DNA of 64,000 bases. Source: Homoserinimonas sp. GTDB taxonomy: Bacteria > Actinomycetota > Actinomycetes > Actinomycetales > Microbacteriaceae. How positions within the stretch are numbered: the first letter of the stretch is position 1; each line of letters starts with the position of its first letter. The DNA lies in the NCBI GenBank assembly GCA_023957835.1, contig JAMLGP010000001.1, forward strand, positions 737,575 to 801,574, read 5' to 3'. Below the pieces are notes generated by a model, which saw nothing but the letters and a program-made list of their open reading frames with translations, made no database searches and was not told where the DNA came from. Made by a program: the position numbers and the translations under genes. Positions 9,499-17,366 of this stretch are shown here, piece after piece.

Positions 9499-10107
9499 GT
9501 GGTCGATGAAAATGGCGCTCAGGCGGTACCCCGAAGGGTAGTCGTCGCAGAGGACGAGTCGCTCATTCGACTGGACATCGTCGAGACTTTGCGAGACAAC
9601 GGGTTCGACGTAGTAGGGGAAGCCGGAGATGGCGAAGCGGCCGTCGCACTTGCAACCGAATTGCGACCTGACCTGGTCGTGATGGATGTCAAAATGCCAA
9701 AGCTCGATGGTATTTCGGCAGCGGATCAATTGACTAAGGGGAGGATCGCCCCAGTCGTGTTGCTGACTGCCTTCAGCCAGAAGGAACTCGTAGAGCGAGC
9801 AACCGAAGCCGGCGCTCTCGCATACGTGGTCAAGCCGTTTACACCGAATGACCTCCTGCCGGCGATAGAGATCGCACTGGCAAGGCACGCTCAAATTGTG
9901 GCCCTTGAGACTGAGATAGCCGACCTCGCGGAGCGCTTCGAGGCGCGAAAGCTGGTTGAGCGCGCCAAGGGGCTGCTCAACGAAAAGATGGGGCTGACCG
10001 AGCCGGAGGCGTTCCGGTGGATTCAGAAGGCATCGATGGATCGCAGGATGACTATGCAGGCGGTTGCTGCTGCAATCATCGACCAGCTCAGCGCGAAGAA
10101 GAGCTAG
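9499..10107 (+). CDS. pdtaR: response regulator with ANTAR RNA-binding domain (PdtaR type)
   Basis: The N-terminal receiver domain (residues about 13-130) has the acidic pair E18/D19, the phospho-acceptor D63 in LVVMDVKMP and the conserved Lys in VVKPF. The C-terminal ANTAR domain (about 145-200, with RAKGLLNEKMGLTEPEAF) binds paired RNA hairpins and prevents transcription termination. The closest known relative is mycobacterial PdtaR (Rv1626), partner of the kinase PdtaS. I choose GTG 9499 because of the -10 spacing; TTG 9493 is the other option. No histidine kinase lies nearby, so its partner must be elsewhere. It is convergent with the thioesterase gene. Confidence 0.93.
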   Translation: MVDENGAQAVPRRVVVAEDESLIRLDIVETLRDNGFDVVGEAGDGEAAVALATELRPDLVVMDVKMPKLDGISAADQLTKGRIAPVVLLTAFSQKELVERATEAGALAYVVKPFTPNDLLPAIEIALARHAQIVALETEIADLAERFEARKLVERAKGLLNEKMGLTEPEAFRWIQKASMDRRMTMQAVAAAIIDQLSAKKS

Positions 10108-10131
10108 CGAAGAAGAACTAGCCGAGCAAAC

Positions 10132-10563
10132 CTAGGCGTCGCGGAGCAGATTCGTCATCCGTACTGTAGACAGGCGATTTCCGTCATCGTCGGTCAGCAC
10201 GATTTCGTGAACCGTGATCGTTCTGCCGAGACTGATCGCCTTGCAGGTGCCGGTCACCCAGCCAGAGGCTACTGAACGGGAGTGGCTTGCGCCGATTTCG
10301 ATTCCGACCGCATATCGACCAGGACCGGCGTGAAGGTGGGCAGACATGGAGCCGAGGGATTCCGCGAGTACGAGGTGAGCACCTCCGTGGAGAATCCCGT
10401 AAGGCTGGGTGTTTCCCTCAACCGGCATCCTCGCAATTGACAACTCGGGACTAGCCGAAATGACCTCGATTCCCATCTTCCTGCCCAGTTCTCCGGCGGG
10501 GGCCGCGGGGTCTACTTCAATACTTGGAACGCCCATTTTCGGAGATTCCTCTCTTGGTTCCAT
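10132..10563 (-). CDS. hotdog-fold thioesterase (PaaI/YdiI type)
   Basis: This 143-residue protein has a single hotdog domain. The active-site signature is YGILHGGAHLVLAES, where HGG and the acidic residue on the following helix are typical of PaaI/YdiI acyl-CoA thioesterases. The sheet region GIEIGASHSRSVASGWVTGT follows. It should hydrolyse a cytosolic acyl- or aryl-CoA; the substrate cannot be told, although relatives act on 1,4-dihydroxy-2-naphthoyl-CoA in menaquinone synthesis or on phenylacetate intermediates. ATG 10563 is used; ATG 10536 (MGVPSIEV) is an alternative. It is divergent from polA with only 27 bp between the start codons. Confidence 0.88.
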   Translation of the reverse strand: MEPREESPKMGVPSIEVDPAAPAGELGRKMGIEVISASPELSIARMPVEGNTQPYGILHGGAHLVLAESLGSMSAHLHAGPGRYAVGIEIGASHSRSVASGWVTGTCKAISLGRTITVHEIVLTDDDGNRLSTVRMTNLLRDA

Positions 10564-10578
10564 GTCAGTGCCGACGGG

Positions 10579-10584
10579 TAGGCT
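10579..10584 (+). promoter_or_regulatory. -10 element of polA, leaderless
   Basis: TAGGCT is followed by exactly 6 nt and then GTG 10591. It lies in the 27-bp gap between two divergent start codons. Confidence 0.6.
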
Positions 10585-10590
10585 TGCGAC

Positions 10591-13269
10591 GTGTCAGACA
10601 AGCAGAAGCCTACCCTCATGGTCATTGACGGCCACTCTCTGGCATTCAGGGCTTTCTACGCACTGCCTCTGGATAGTTTCATCACGAGGGACGGCCAGCA
10701 CACAAACGCTATCCACGGCTTCATTTCAATGCTGCTTTCGCTCCTGCAAAACGAAAAACCGACCCACATCGCCGTCGCCTTCGATATCTCCCGCTATTCC
10801 TTCAGGACCCGGCTCTATCCCGAATACAAAGGCACTCGCTCCGAAACCCCTCCGGAGTTCAAGGGACAGATCCCACTCCTCCAGGAGGCGCTCGAAGCCA
10901 TGGGCATTCCTACCCTCAGCAAGGAAGACTTCGAAGCGGATGACATTCTCGCGACTCTCGCAAGCAAGGGCGCTGAGCAGGGCTACAAGGTGCTGGTCGT
11001 CTCCGGAGATCGCGACACCATACAGTTGGTGAACGAAGACGTTACTCTGCTGTACCCGAACGTCAGGGGGGTTTCGGAACTCAAGCGATACGATCCCGCG
11101 GCGGTTATGGAGAGGTACGGCATTCCCCCCGAAAAGTATCCGGAAATCGCCGCACTGGTCGGTGAATCCAGCGACAACCTCATCGGCATTGACAAAGTTG
11201 GAGAGAAGACCGCACTGAAATGGGTGCTGGAATACGGCGATCTCAACGGAATCCTTGAGCACGCAGACGAGATCTCCGGTGTAGTCGGAGAGAACCTGCG
11301 CTCTCAAAAGGATCGTGCGATTCTCAACCGGCAACTCAACCATCTGGTTACCGATGTCGATCTGTCTGCTCAACCCGAAGATCTGGCGCGGGGCGAAATC
11401 AACACCGAGCAAGTGCGAGCAGTGTTCGGCAAACTCCAGTTTCGAACACTGCTCGAACGAGTCCTGAAGCTGGCAGGAGAAAGACCGGGTCAGAGCGAAT
11501 CGCCTTCAAGCGCTGCCCCAACCACATCTGGCGCAGCTGCACCGCCGGTTCGCAAACTCGTTGACGAGGAACTCGAGAACTGGATGGCATTAAACCTCGC
11601 CAACCAGTCAAAGCCCGCGGGCCTCACGGTCGAAGCCAACTCAGAGGGATTGGTTTCTATTGGGATAGCTGCAAGCGACGACTCCGTCTATATCCCTTGG
11701 GGAAAACACCGACCGGATTATGCGGCGCTGGAAACCTGGCTCAATTCAACTTCTCCGAAGTGCCTGTTCGATTCCAAAACCGCTTTCAAGGCCCTTAGCG
11801 ATGCAGAAATAGAGCTCGCTGGAATCAGTTTCGATTGCAGGCTTGGCAGTTGGCTCCTGCAGCCTGGCGGCAAGCAGGAGGGAATTGAAGCTCAGGTCTT
11901 CGAACAGCTTGGCGAAACTCTGCCCGTGGCCGACCAAAACCAGTTGATTCCGGAAGTTGAGGGACTTAACCCCGCAACCGAAGCCTGGTACGTCTTCAGA
12001 CTGGGCGAAGAGCTGGCGAGCAAGCTCAGCGCAGGTTCGGCAAGAGTGCTGTCCGAAATTGAGATTCCGCTTATTCCGGTACTGGCAAGGCTTGAACTGA
12101 CCGGGATTGCGGTGGATTCAAAGAAGCTCTCCGGGCTCAACAAGAGCCTCGGCGACAGGGCGGCTCGAATTGCAGCAGAAGCCTTCGCGGCTATCGGACA
12201 CGAAGTAAACCTCGGTTCTCCAAAACAGCTTCAGCAAGTGCTGTTCGAAGAACTCGGGATGCCGAAGACCCGTTCCACCAAGACCGGCTATTCAACAGAC
12301 GCTGCGGCCCTCGCCGATCTGCAGGACCAACTGGACGAACCGCATCCGTTTCTCGATCTGCTCCTGCAACACCGCGATGCAACCAAGCTCAGACAAATGG
12401 TGGAAACCCTTGAGAAGGCAATCGCGTCCGACGGCAGGATCCACACAACCTACGACCAGACCGGCACGAGTACCGGTCGAATCTCCTCGAATGATCCGAA
12501 TCTGCAGAACATTCCGGTGAAGACCGAAGAGGGTCGGCAAATCCGTTCGGCTTTCGTGGCGGGGGGAGGTTTTGAAACCTTGCTCACCGCCGACTATTCG
12601 CAAATCGAAATGCGGATCATGGCTCACTTGTCTGGAGATGCCGGGCTCATTGAGGCTTTCAATCACGGCGAAGACCTGCACCGCTTTGTCGGCTCGCGAA
12701 TCTTCGGAGTGGAACCGGCGGCTGTGACTCCCACCATGCGCGCAAAGGTCAAGGCGATGTCCTACGGCCTCGCCTACGGATTGAGCGCCTTCGGGCTTTC
12801 CAAGCAGCTTCGGATCGAAGTCTCTGAAGCCAAACAGCTGATGGTCGACTACTTCGCGAGATTCGGGGCAGTTCGCGATTATCTGCGCAATGTTGTCGCA
12901 CAGGCGAAGATTGACGGCTATACCGAAACCATTTTCGGTCGCAGGCGTCCATTCGCGGATCTCAATTCACCGAATCGGGTGCTTCGGGAAAACGCCGAGC
13001 GGCAGGCGCTCAATGCACCGATTCAGGGGAGCGCCGCGGACATCATAAAGATCGCCATGATCCGGATTGACGACGATATGAAACAAAAGCAGCTTCGGTC
13101 GCGAATGCTCCTTCAGGTTCATGACGAGCTGGTTTTCGAGGTTGCCTCCGGAGAACTTGAAGAACTAACCGCGATAGTCAGGGAACGCATGGGTTCAGCT
13201 GCAGAGCTCAAGGTGCCGCTTGACGTCCAGGTGGGCACGGGCCCTGACTGGGACGCTGCCGCGCACTGA
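10591..13269 (+). CDS. polA: DNA polymerase I
   Basis: PolA fills gaps and removes RNA primers in replication and repair. The domains are an N-terminal 5'-3' exonuclease (about 1-295), a middle 3'-5' exonuclease-like domain (about 320-490) and the C-terminal polymerase. Polymerase motif A is DYSQIEMRIMAHLSGD, motif B is in KVKAMSYGLAYGLSAFG and motif C is QVHDELVFE. The proofreading motif Exo I (D-x-E in E. coli) reads VEANSEG here. The middle domain is therefore probably inactive, as in other actinobacterial PolA. Length is 892 residues. The GTG start is supported by the -10 spacing. Confidence 0.98.
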   Translation: MSDKQKPTLMVIDGHSLAFRAFYALPLDSFITRDGQHTNAIHGFISMLLSLLQNEKPTHIAVAFDISRYSFRTRLYPEYKGTRSETPPEFKGQIPLLQEALEAMGIPTLSKEDFEADDILATLASKGAEQGYKVLVVSGDRDTIQLVNEDVTLLYPNVRGVSELKRYDPAAVMERYGIPPEKYPEIAALVGESSDNLIGIDKVGEKTALKWVLEYGDLNGILEHADEISGVVGENLRSQKDRAILNRQLNHLVTDVDLSAQPEDLARGEINTEQVRAVFGKLQFRTLLERVLKLAGERPGQSESPSSAAPTTSGAAAPPVRKLVDEELENWMALNLANQSKPAGLTVEANSEGLVSIGIAASDDSVYIPWGKHRPDYAALETWLNSTSPKCLFDSKTAFKALSDAEIELAGISFDCRLGSWLLQPGGKQEGIEAQVFEQLGETLPVADQNQLIPEVEGLNPATEAWYVFRLGEELASKLSAGSARVLSEIEIPLIPVLARLELTGIAVDSKKLSGLNKSLGDRAARIAAEAFAAIGHEVNLGSPKQLQQVLFEELGMPKTRSTKTGYSTDAAALADLQDQLDEPHPFLDLLLQHRDATKLRQMVETLEKAIASDGRIHTTYDQTGTSTGRISSNDPNLQNIPVKTEEGRQIRSAFVAGGGFETLLTADYSQIEMRIMAHLSGDAGLIEAFNHGEDLHRFVGSRIFGVEPAAVTPTMRAKVKAMSYGLAYGLSAFGLSKQLRIEVSEAKQLMVDYFARFGAVRDYLRNVVAQAKIDGYTETIFGRRRPFADLNSPNRVLRENAERQALNAPIQGSAADIIKIAMIRIDDDMKQKQLRSRMLLQVHDELVFEVASGELEELTAIVRERMGSAAELKVPLDVQVGTGPDWDAAAH

Positions 13270-13270
13270 A

Positions 13271-13289
13271 CTGCGGCAATGAGCCGCAG
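13271..13289 (+). terminator. stem-loop after polA (weak terminator candidate)
   Basis: CTGCGGC and GCCGCAG form a perfect 7-bp stem with loop AATGA, 1 nt after the polA stop codon. No U-tract follows, so it may be an mRNA 3' end or a Rho-independent terminator of poor quality. Confidence 0.45.
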
Positions 13290-13299
13290 CGTCGCGCCG

Positions 13300-13305
13300 T
13301 AAGAT
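13300..13305 (+). promoter_or_regulatory. -10 element of the DUF885 gene, leaderless
   Basis: TAAGAT ends 7 nt before ATG 13313. Confidence 0.55.
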
Positions 13306-13312
13306 TGTTCCT

Positions 13313-15004
13313 ATGACAGCGCAAAGCGCCGCGACTGAATCAGCGCGCGAACCAAGCCAAATCGACAAAATCGCAGAGGATTGGGTCACGACCCTCGCGG
13401 ACCTGGTCCCCGAAGTTGCAATTTGGATCGGCATTCCGGGTCGATACGAGGAATTCGGCGACTATTCGCCAGCCGGCCAGGAAAGGCTGCTCGCGGAGAG
13501 CAGGAAGGTGCTCGCAAAGCTTGGTGCGGCATCTCCGGCAGACGAGGTCGATGAGGTCACCAAGACCGATATGACCAATGAGATCACCCTCGACATCGAG
13601 CAGTATGACGCTGGGCTCTGGAAGCGCGACCTCAACGTAATCGCTTCTCCCGCACAGCAGATCAGGGATGTGTTCGACCTCATGTCACACGACTCGATCT
13701 CGGACTGGGAGACGATCGCCGGCCGGCTGCAGAACCTTCCAGGAGCCATCGACGGCTACATCGAGACTCTTCGGGTTGGCATTAAGGACGGCACGGTTCC
13801 TGCCAAACGCCAGGTTCTGGAGGTCATGGCACAGACCAAGAAGCATTCCGGCAGCGATGGCTTCTTCTTCAAGTTCACCGAGGGCGCCTCGGTTAGCGAA
13901 GGAGAAATTTCAGATTCTCTCCGCGCCGAACTGAAGAAGGGGGCTGAGGCTTCCGCTGGCGCGTATGGAAAGCTGGTCGATTTCTTCGAGAGCGAGCTCG
14001 CCCCTGCGGCAAGCGAAACCGACGGGATCGGCCGCGATCTTTACGCCCTGCTTTCCCGCAGGTTCCTCGGCGCGAAGATCGATCTCGATGAGACCTATGA
14101 GTGGGGCATAGAGGAACTCGCCCGGATGGTTGAAGAGCAGTCGCGCATCGCCCAGGAGATCAAACCTGGGGCGAGCGTCGAAGAAGCGATCGAGATTCTC
14201 GACGCCGATCCGAAGCGAAAGCTCCACGGTACCGATGCCTTGCAGAAGTGGATGCAAAAGCTCAGTGACACCGCGGTCGAGGAGCTCTCCAAGTCTCACT
14301 TCAACATCGCGGAGCCGATTCGCAAACTCGAATGCATGATCGCTCCCACCCAGGAGGGTGGCATTTACTACACGAGCCCGAGCGACGACTTTTCAAGAGC
14401 CGGCCGGATGTGGTGGTCCGTTCCCGAGGGAGTCACCGAGTTCAACACCTGGCGCGAAACCACGACGGTTTACCACGAGGGAGTCCCCGGCCACCACCTG
14501 CAGATTGCCCAGGCAGTCTACAACCGGGCGAAACTCAACACCTGGCGCAGGCAGCTTGCTGGAACCAGCGGCCATGCGGAGGGCTGGGCGCTCTATGCGG
14601 AGCGGCTCATGGAGCAGCTCGGCTACCTTGACGACCCTGGTGATCGGCTCGGAATGCTTGACGGCCAGCGGATGCGCGCTGCCAGAGTCGTTCTCGACAT
14701 AGGCGTGCACCTCGGCAAGCAGAACCTCGACGGCAGCGGAGTTTGGGAGTACGACTACGCCTTCGATTTCATGAAGAAGAACGTCAACATGAACGAGCCG
14801 TTTGTCAGGTTCGAGGTCAACCGCTACTTCGGCTGGCCGGGCCAGGCGCCGTCCTACAAGGTCGGGCAGCGCATCTGGGAGCAAATTCGCGACGAGGTCA
14901 AGGCCCGGGAAGGAGCTGCCTTCGATATCAAGGAGTTCCACCGCCGCGCACTCGACCTCGGCGGAGTCGGCCTCGACACCCTTAAGTCCACTCTGCTCAA
15001 GTAG
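13313..15004 (+). CDS. DUF885 family protein, putative zinc peptidase
   Basis: This 563-residue protein belongs to the DUF885 family. The diagnostic motif VYHEGVPGHHLQ is at about residues 385-396, with the second conserved stretch SGHAEGWALYAERLMEQ about 35 residues on. The HExxxxHH arrangement suggests a zinc-dependent peptidase; the family is poorly characterised, so the substrate is unknown. No signal peptide or membrane segment is visible, so I expect it in the cytoplasm. It has its own leaderless promoter between polA and rpsA, and nothing in the context explains its role. Confidence 0.9.
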   Translation: MTAQSAATESAREPSQIDKIAEDWVTTLADLVPEVAIWIGIPGRYEEFGDYSPAGQERLLAESRKVLAKLGAASPADEVDEVTKTDMTNEITLDIEQYDAGLWKRDLNVIASPAQQIRDVFDLMSHDSISDWETIAGRLQNLPGAIDGYIETLRVGIKDGTVPAKRQVLEVMAQTKKHSGSDGFFFKFTEGASVSEGEISDSLRAELKKGAEASAGAYGKLVDFFESELAPAASETDGIGRDLYALLSRRFLGAKIDLDETYEWGIEELARMVEEQSRIAQEIKPGASVEEAIEILDADPKRKLHGTDALQKWMQKLSDTAVEELSKSHFNIAEPIRKLECMIAPTQEGGIYYTSPSDDFSRAGRMWWSVPEGVTEFNTWRETTTVYHEGVPGHHLQIAQAVYNRAKLNTWRRQLAGTSGHAEGWALYAERLMEQLGYLDDPGDRLGMLDGQRMRAARVVLDIGVHLGKQNLDGSGVWEYDYAFDFMKKNVNMNEPFVRFEVNRYFGWPGQAPSYKVGQRIWEQIRDEVKAREGAAFDIKEFHRRALDLGGVGLDTLKSTLLK

Positions 15005-15030
15005 AGACCGCGGCTGGCTATAGGCCCGCT

Positions 15031-15060
15031 TTGGCAATGCAGCGTGGGATTCGATAGGCT
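15031..15060 (+). promoter_or_regulatory. rpsA promoter
   Basis: TTGGCA (15031-15036), an 18-bp spacer and TAGGCT (15055-15060) form one of the few promoters here with a recognisable -35. Transcription would begin near 15067, at the foot of the first leader hairpin. Confidence 0.65.
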
Positions 15061-15064
15061 GGAA

Positions 15065-15175
15065 CGTCACGCCTGTGCATACAGGATCGTGACGTCCTGT
15101 CCGCCTGCCGCGGCGAATTCAAGAATCCTCAATTCTTCGCGGCCTTACCCATGTCCATACTGGAGCACCAACTAC
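15065..15175 (+). promoter_or_regulatory. structured 5' leader of rpsA
   Basis: About 110 nt of untranslated leader holds two stems. The first pairs CGTCACG with CGTGACG and CCTGT with ACAGG around loop GCAT, with one 2-nt bulge (15065-15094). The second pairs AAGAAT with ATTCTT, flanked by CCGCG and CGCGG with a bulge on the 5' side (about 15108-15144). GGAG at 15161-15164 is the ribosome site. S1 regulates its own mRNA in E. coli; a similar role here is inference. Confidence 0.5.
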
Positions 15176-16624
15176 ATGACTAGCGCAACCACTACCGGCC
15201 CCAAGCAGGTCGCAATCAACGACATCGGATCTGCTGACGACATCCTGGCCGAGGTTGAAAAAACTCTAAAGAGCTTCGACGACGGAGACCTGATTCAGGG
15301 CACCGTAGTCAAGATCGACCGCGACGAGGTTCTGCTCGACGTCGGTTACAAGACCGAGGGAGTGATTCCCTCCCGTGAACTTTCAATCAAGCACGACGTA
15401 GACCCTGATGAAGTGGTCAAGGTCGGCGACACCGTAGAGGCCCTCGTCCTTCAGAAGGAAGACAAAGAGGGTCGCCTCATCCTCTCCAAGAAGCGGGCTC
15501 AGTACGAGCGCGCCTGGGGGGATGTCGACAAGATTCGCGAGCAGGATGGCATCGTCACCGGCACCGTGATCGAGGTCGTCAAGGGCGGACTCATCGTGGA
15601 CATCGGCCTGCGCGGCTTCCTGCCGGCTTCGCTCATTGAACTCAGGCGAGTTCGGGACCTTTCCCCGTACCTCGGCCAGGAGATCGACGCCAAGATTCTC
15701 GAACTCGACAAGAACCGCAACAACGTGGTTCTGTCCCGCCGCGCCCTGCTCGAACAGAGCCAGAGCGAGAGTCGCAGCTCCTTCCTCGGCAATCTGGCCC
15801 GCGGCCAGGTTCGCAAGGGAGTTGTTTCGTCCATCGTCAACTTCGGAGCCTTCGTGGATCTCGGCGGAGTTGACGGTCTCGTTCACGTTTCCGAACTGAG
15901 CTGGAAGCACATTGAGCACGCGAGCGAGGTCGTAGAGGTCGGTCAGGAAGTTACGGTAGAGATCCTCGAGGTCGAGATGGACCGCGAACGCGTTTCGCTT
16001 TCTCTCAAGGCAACTCAGGAAGACCCGTGGCAGCTCTTCGCAAGAACCCACGCGATCGGCCAGGTTGCTCCCGGAAAGGTCACCAAGCTCGTCCCGTTCG
16101 GCGCCTTTGTACGAGTCGCAGACGGCATTGAAGGCCTGGTTCACATCTCAGAGCTTTCGGGCAAGCACATCGAGCTCGCTGAGCAGGTCGTTTCCGTCGG
16201 CGATGACGTATTCGTGAAGGTCATCGACATCGATCTGGAGCGCCGCCGCATTTCGCTTAGCCTCAAGCAGGCCAACGAAGGTGTAGACCCCGAGGGAACC
16301 GAATTCGACCCCGCGCTCTACGGAATGCTTACCGAATACGACGAACAGGGCAACTACAAGTACCCTGAGGGCTTCGACCCGGAGACCAACGAATGGCGCG
16401 AGGGCTTCGAGGACCAGCGCGAGAAGTGGGAGCGCGATTACGCGGCTGCCCAGCAGCGCTGGGAGGCGCACAAGAAGCAGGTTGCTGCGGCAGCAGAGGA
16501 CCTCGCTGAAGAGGCCGCCTCCGAAGGGGCAAGCTCGTTCTCAAGTGAGACCGTGGCATCCGGTACCCTCGCAGACGACGAATCGCTTGCTGCACTTCGC
16601 GAAAAGCTCGCAGGCAACTCCTGA
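15176..16624 (+). CDS. rpsA: 30S ribosomal protein S1
   Basis: S1 binds mRNA on the small ribosomal subunit. ATG 15176 gives MTSATTTGPKQVAIND, the usual actinobacterial N-terminus; the open frame upstream is the leader. Four S1 (OB-fold) repeats are seen at about residues 40-110, 125-190, 210-280 and 295-365; examples are GDLIQGTVVKIDRDEVLLDV and LVHVSELSWKHIEHASEVV. A charged C-terminal tail rich in Ala and Glu follows. With 482 residues it is the short four-repeat form normal for this phylum. It has its own promoter, structured leader and terminator. Confidence 0.97.
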   Translation: MTSATTTGPKQVAINDIGSADDILAEVEKTLKSFDDGDLIQGTVVKIDRDEVLLDVGYKTEGVIPSRELSIKHDVDPDEVVKVGDTVEALVLQKEDKEGRLILSKKRAQYERAWGDVDKIREQDGIVTGTVIEVVKGGLIVDIGLRGFLPASLIELRRVRDLSPYLGQEIDAKILELDKNRNNVVLSRRALLEQSQSESRSSFLGNLARGQVRKGVVSSIVNFGAFVDLGGVDGLVHVSELSWKHIEHASEVVEVGQEVTVEILEVEMDRERVSLSLKATQEDPWQLFARTHAIGQVAPGKVTKLVPFGAFVRVADGIEGLVHISELSGKHIELAEQVVSVGDDVFVKVIDIDLERRRISLSLKQANEGVDPEGTEFDPALYGMLTEYDEQGNYKYPEGFDPETNEWREGFEDQREKWERDYAAAQQRWEAHKKQVAAAAEDLAEEAASEGASSFSSETVASGTLADDESLAALREKLAGNS

Positions 16625-16639
16625 TTCAATAGCTCCGCG

Positions 16640-16677
16640 AAACGGGCTCGTCCTTCGGGACGGGCCCGTTTGCTTTT
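16640..16677 (+). terminator. Rho-independent terminator of rpsA
   Basis: AAACGGGC pairs with GCCCGTTT, extended by CGTCC/GGACG around a stable TTCG tetraloop, then TTTGCTTTT. It is the clearest intrinsic terminator in the window. Confidence 0.85.
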
Positions 16678-16694
16678 CGGCCATTGCTAGCGGC

Positions 16695-16700
16695 TAGCAT
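16695..16700 (+). promoter_or_regulatory. -10 element of coaE, leaderless
   Basis: TAGCAT is followed by 6 nt and GTG 16707. The spacing agrees with the start expected from protein alignment. Confidence 0.6.
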
Positions 16701-16706
16701 TTGCAG

Positions 16707-17321
16707 GTGTACCTGATCGGGCTTACCGGGGGAATCGCATCCGGAAAGAGCGTTGTTTCAGCGCGCCTCAGAGAACTAGGCGCGGTGATAGTGGACGCCG
16801 ACGCAATTGCCAGAGAAGTCGTGGAACCGGGCCAGCCCGCGCTCGGGCGAATTGTCAAAGAGTTCGGTCCCGAAATTCTTGCGGAAGACGGACGACTCGA
16901 CCGGGCGAGACTGGGCGCAATGATTTTCGCTGACCCTGCCCTGCGATCCAGATTGGACCAAATTACCCACCCGGAAGTCAAGCGAATAGCGCAGCAGCGA
17001 ATCCACGAGACCGCCAGAGAGAATGAGAGCGCCATCGTCGTCTACGACGTGCCGCTGCTGGTTGAAGCCGGTGTCGACTCCGAGCATCCCTTTGACCTGA
17101 TCGTCGTGGTCGATGCGACTCCGGAAATCCGAATCGAGCGGTTGGTCGAAATTCGCGGCATGAGCAGGGAAGAGGCTAAGCGAAGAATTCTCTCCCAGGC
17201 TGAAGACTCTGATCGCCTCGCGATAGCCGATGTGGTGATCGATGCCAATGGAGAGATTCAGGACACTCTCGACCAGGTCGACGCCCTCTGGGAGATAGTG
17301 TCCGGCCTTACCAGAACCTGA
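16707..17321 (+). CDS. coaE: dephospho-CoA kinase
   Basis: CoaE phosphorylates the 3'-hydroxyl of dephospho-CoA, the last step of coenzyme A synthesis. Starting at GTG 16707 the protein reads MYLIGLTGGIASGKS, where the P-loop GGIASGKS lies at the position seen throughout the family; TTG 16701 would add two residues. The CoA-binding helix region (IVDADAIAREVV) and the lid region with R-rich helices are present. Length is 204 residues. It sits between rpsA and uvrB, a common actinobacterial order. Confidence 0.96.
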   Translation: MYLIGLTGGIASGKSVVSARLRELGAVIVDADAIAREVVEPGQPALGRIVKEFGPEILAEDGRLDRARLGAMIFADPALRSRLDQITHPEVKRIAQQRIHETARENESAIVVYDVPLLVEAGVDSEHPFDLIVVVDATPEIRIERLVEIRGMSREEAKRRILSQAEDSDRLAIADVVIDANGEIQDTLDQVDALWEIVSGLTRT

Positions 17322-17354
17322 ACCCTGCACTGCACTCGTGTCGGCGGCATTGCA

Positions 17355-17360
17355 TAGGCT
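17355..17360 (+). promoter_or_regulatory. -10 element of uvrB, leaderless
   Basis: TAGGCT is followed by 6 nt and ATG 17367. Confidence 0.6.
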
Positions 17361-17366
17361 TGAAAG

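Noticed and set aside
9256..9894. 212-codon minus-strand frame running through the tRNA gene and opposite pdtaR
   Set aside because: It runs through the tRNA and is antisense to a clear response regulator. The translation shows no domain.
10591..13269. Missing proofreading residues in PolA as something novel
   Set aside because: Loss of the exonuclease I motif is common in actinobacterial DNA polymerase I and is not a special trait of this gene.
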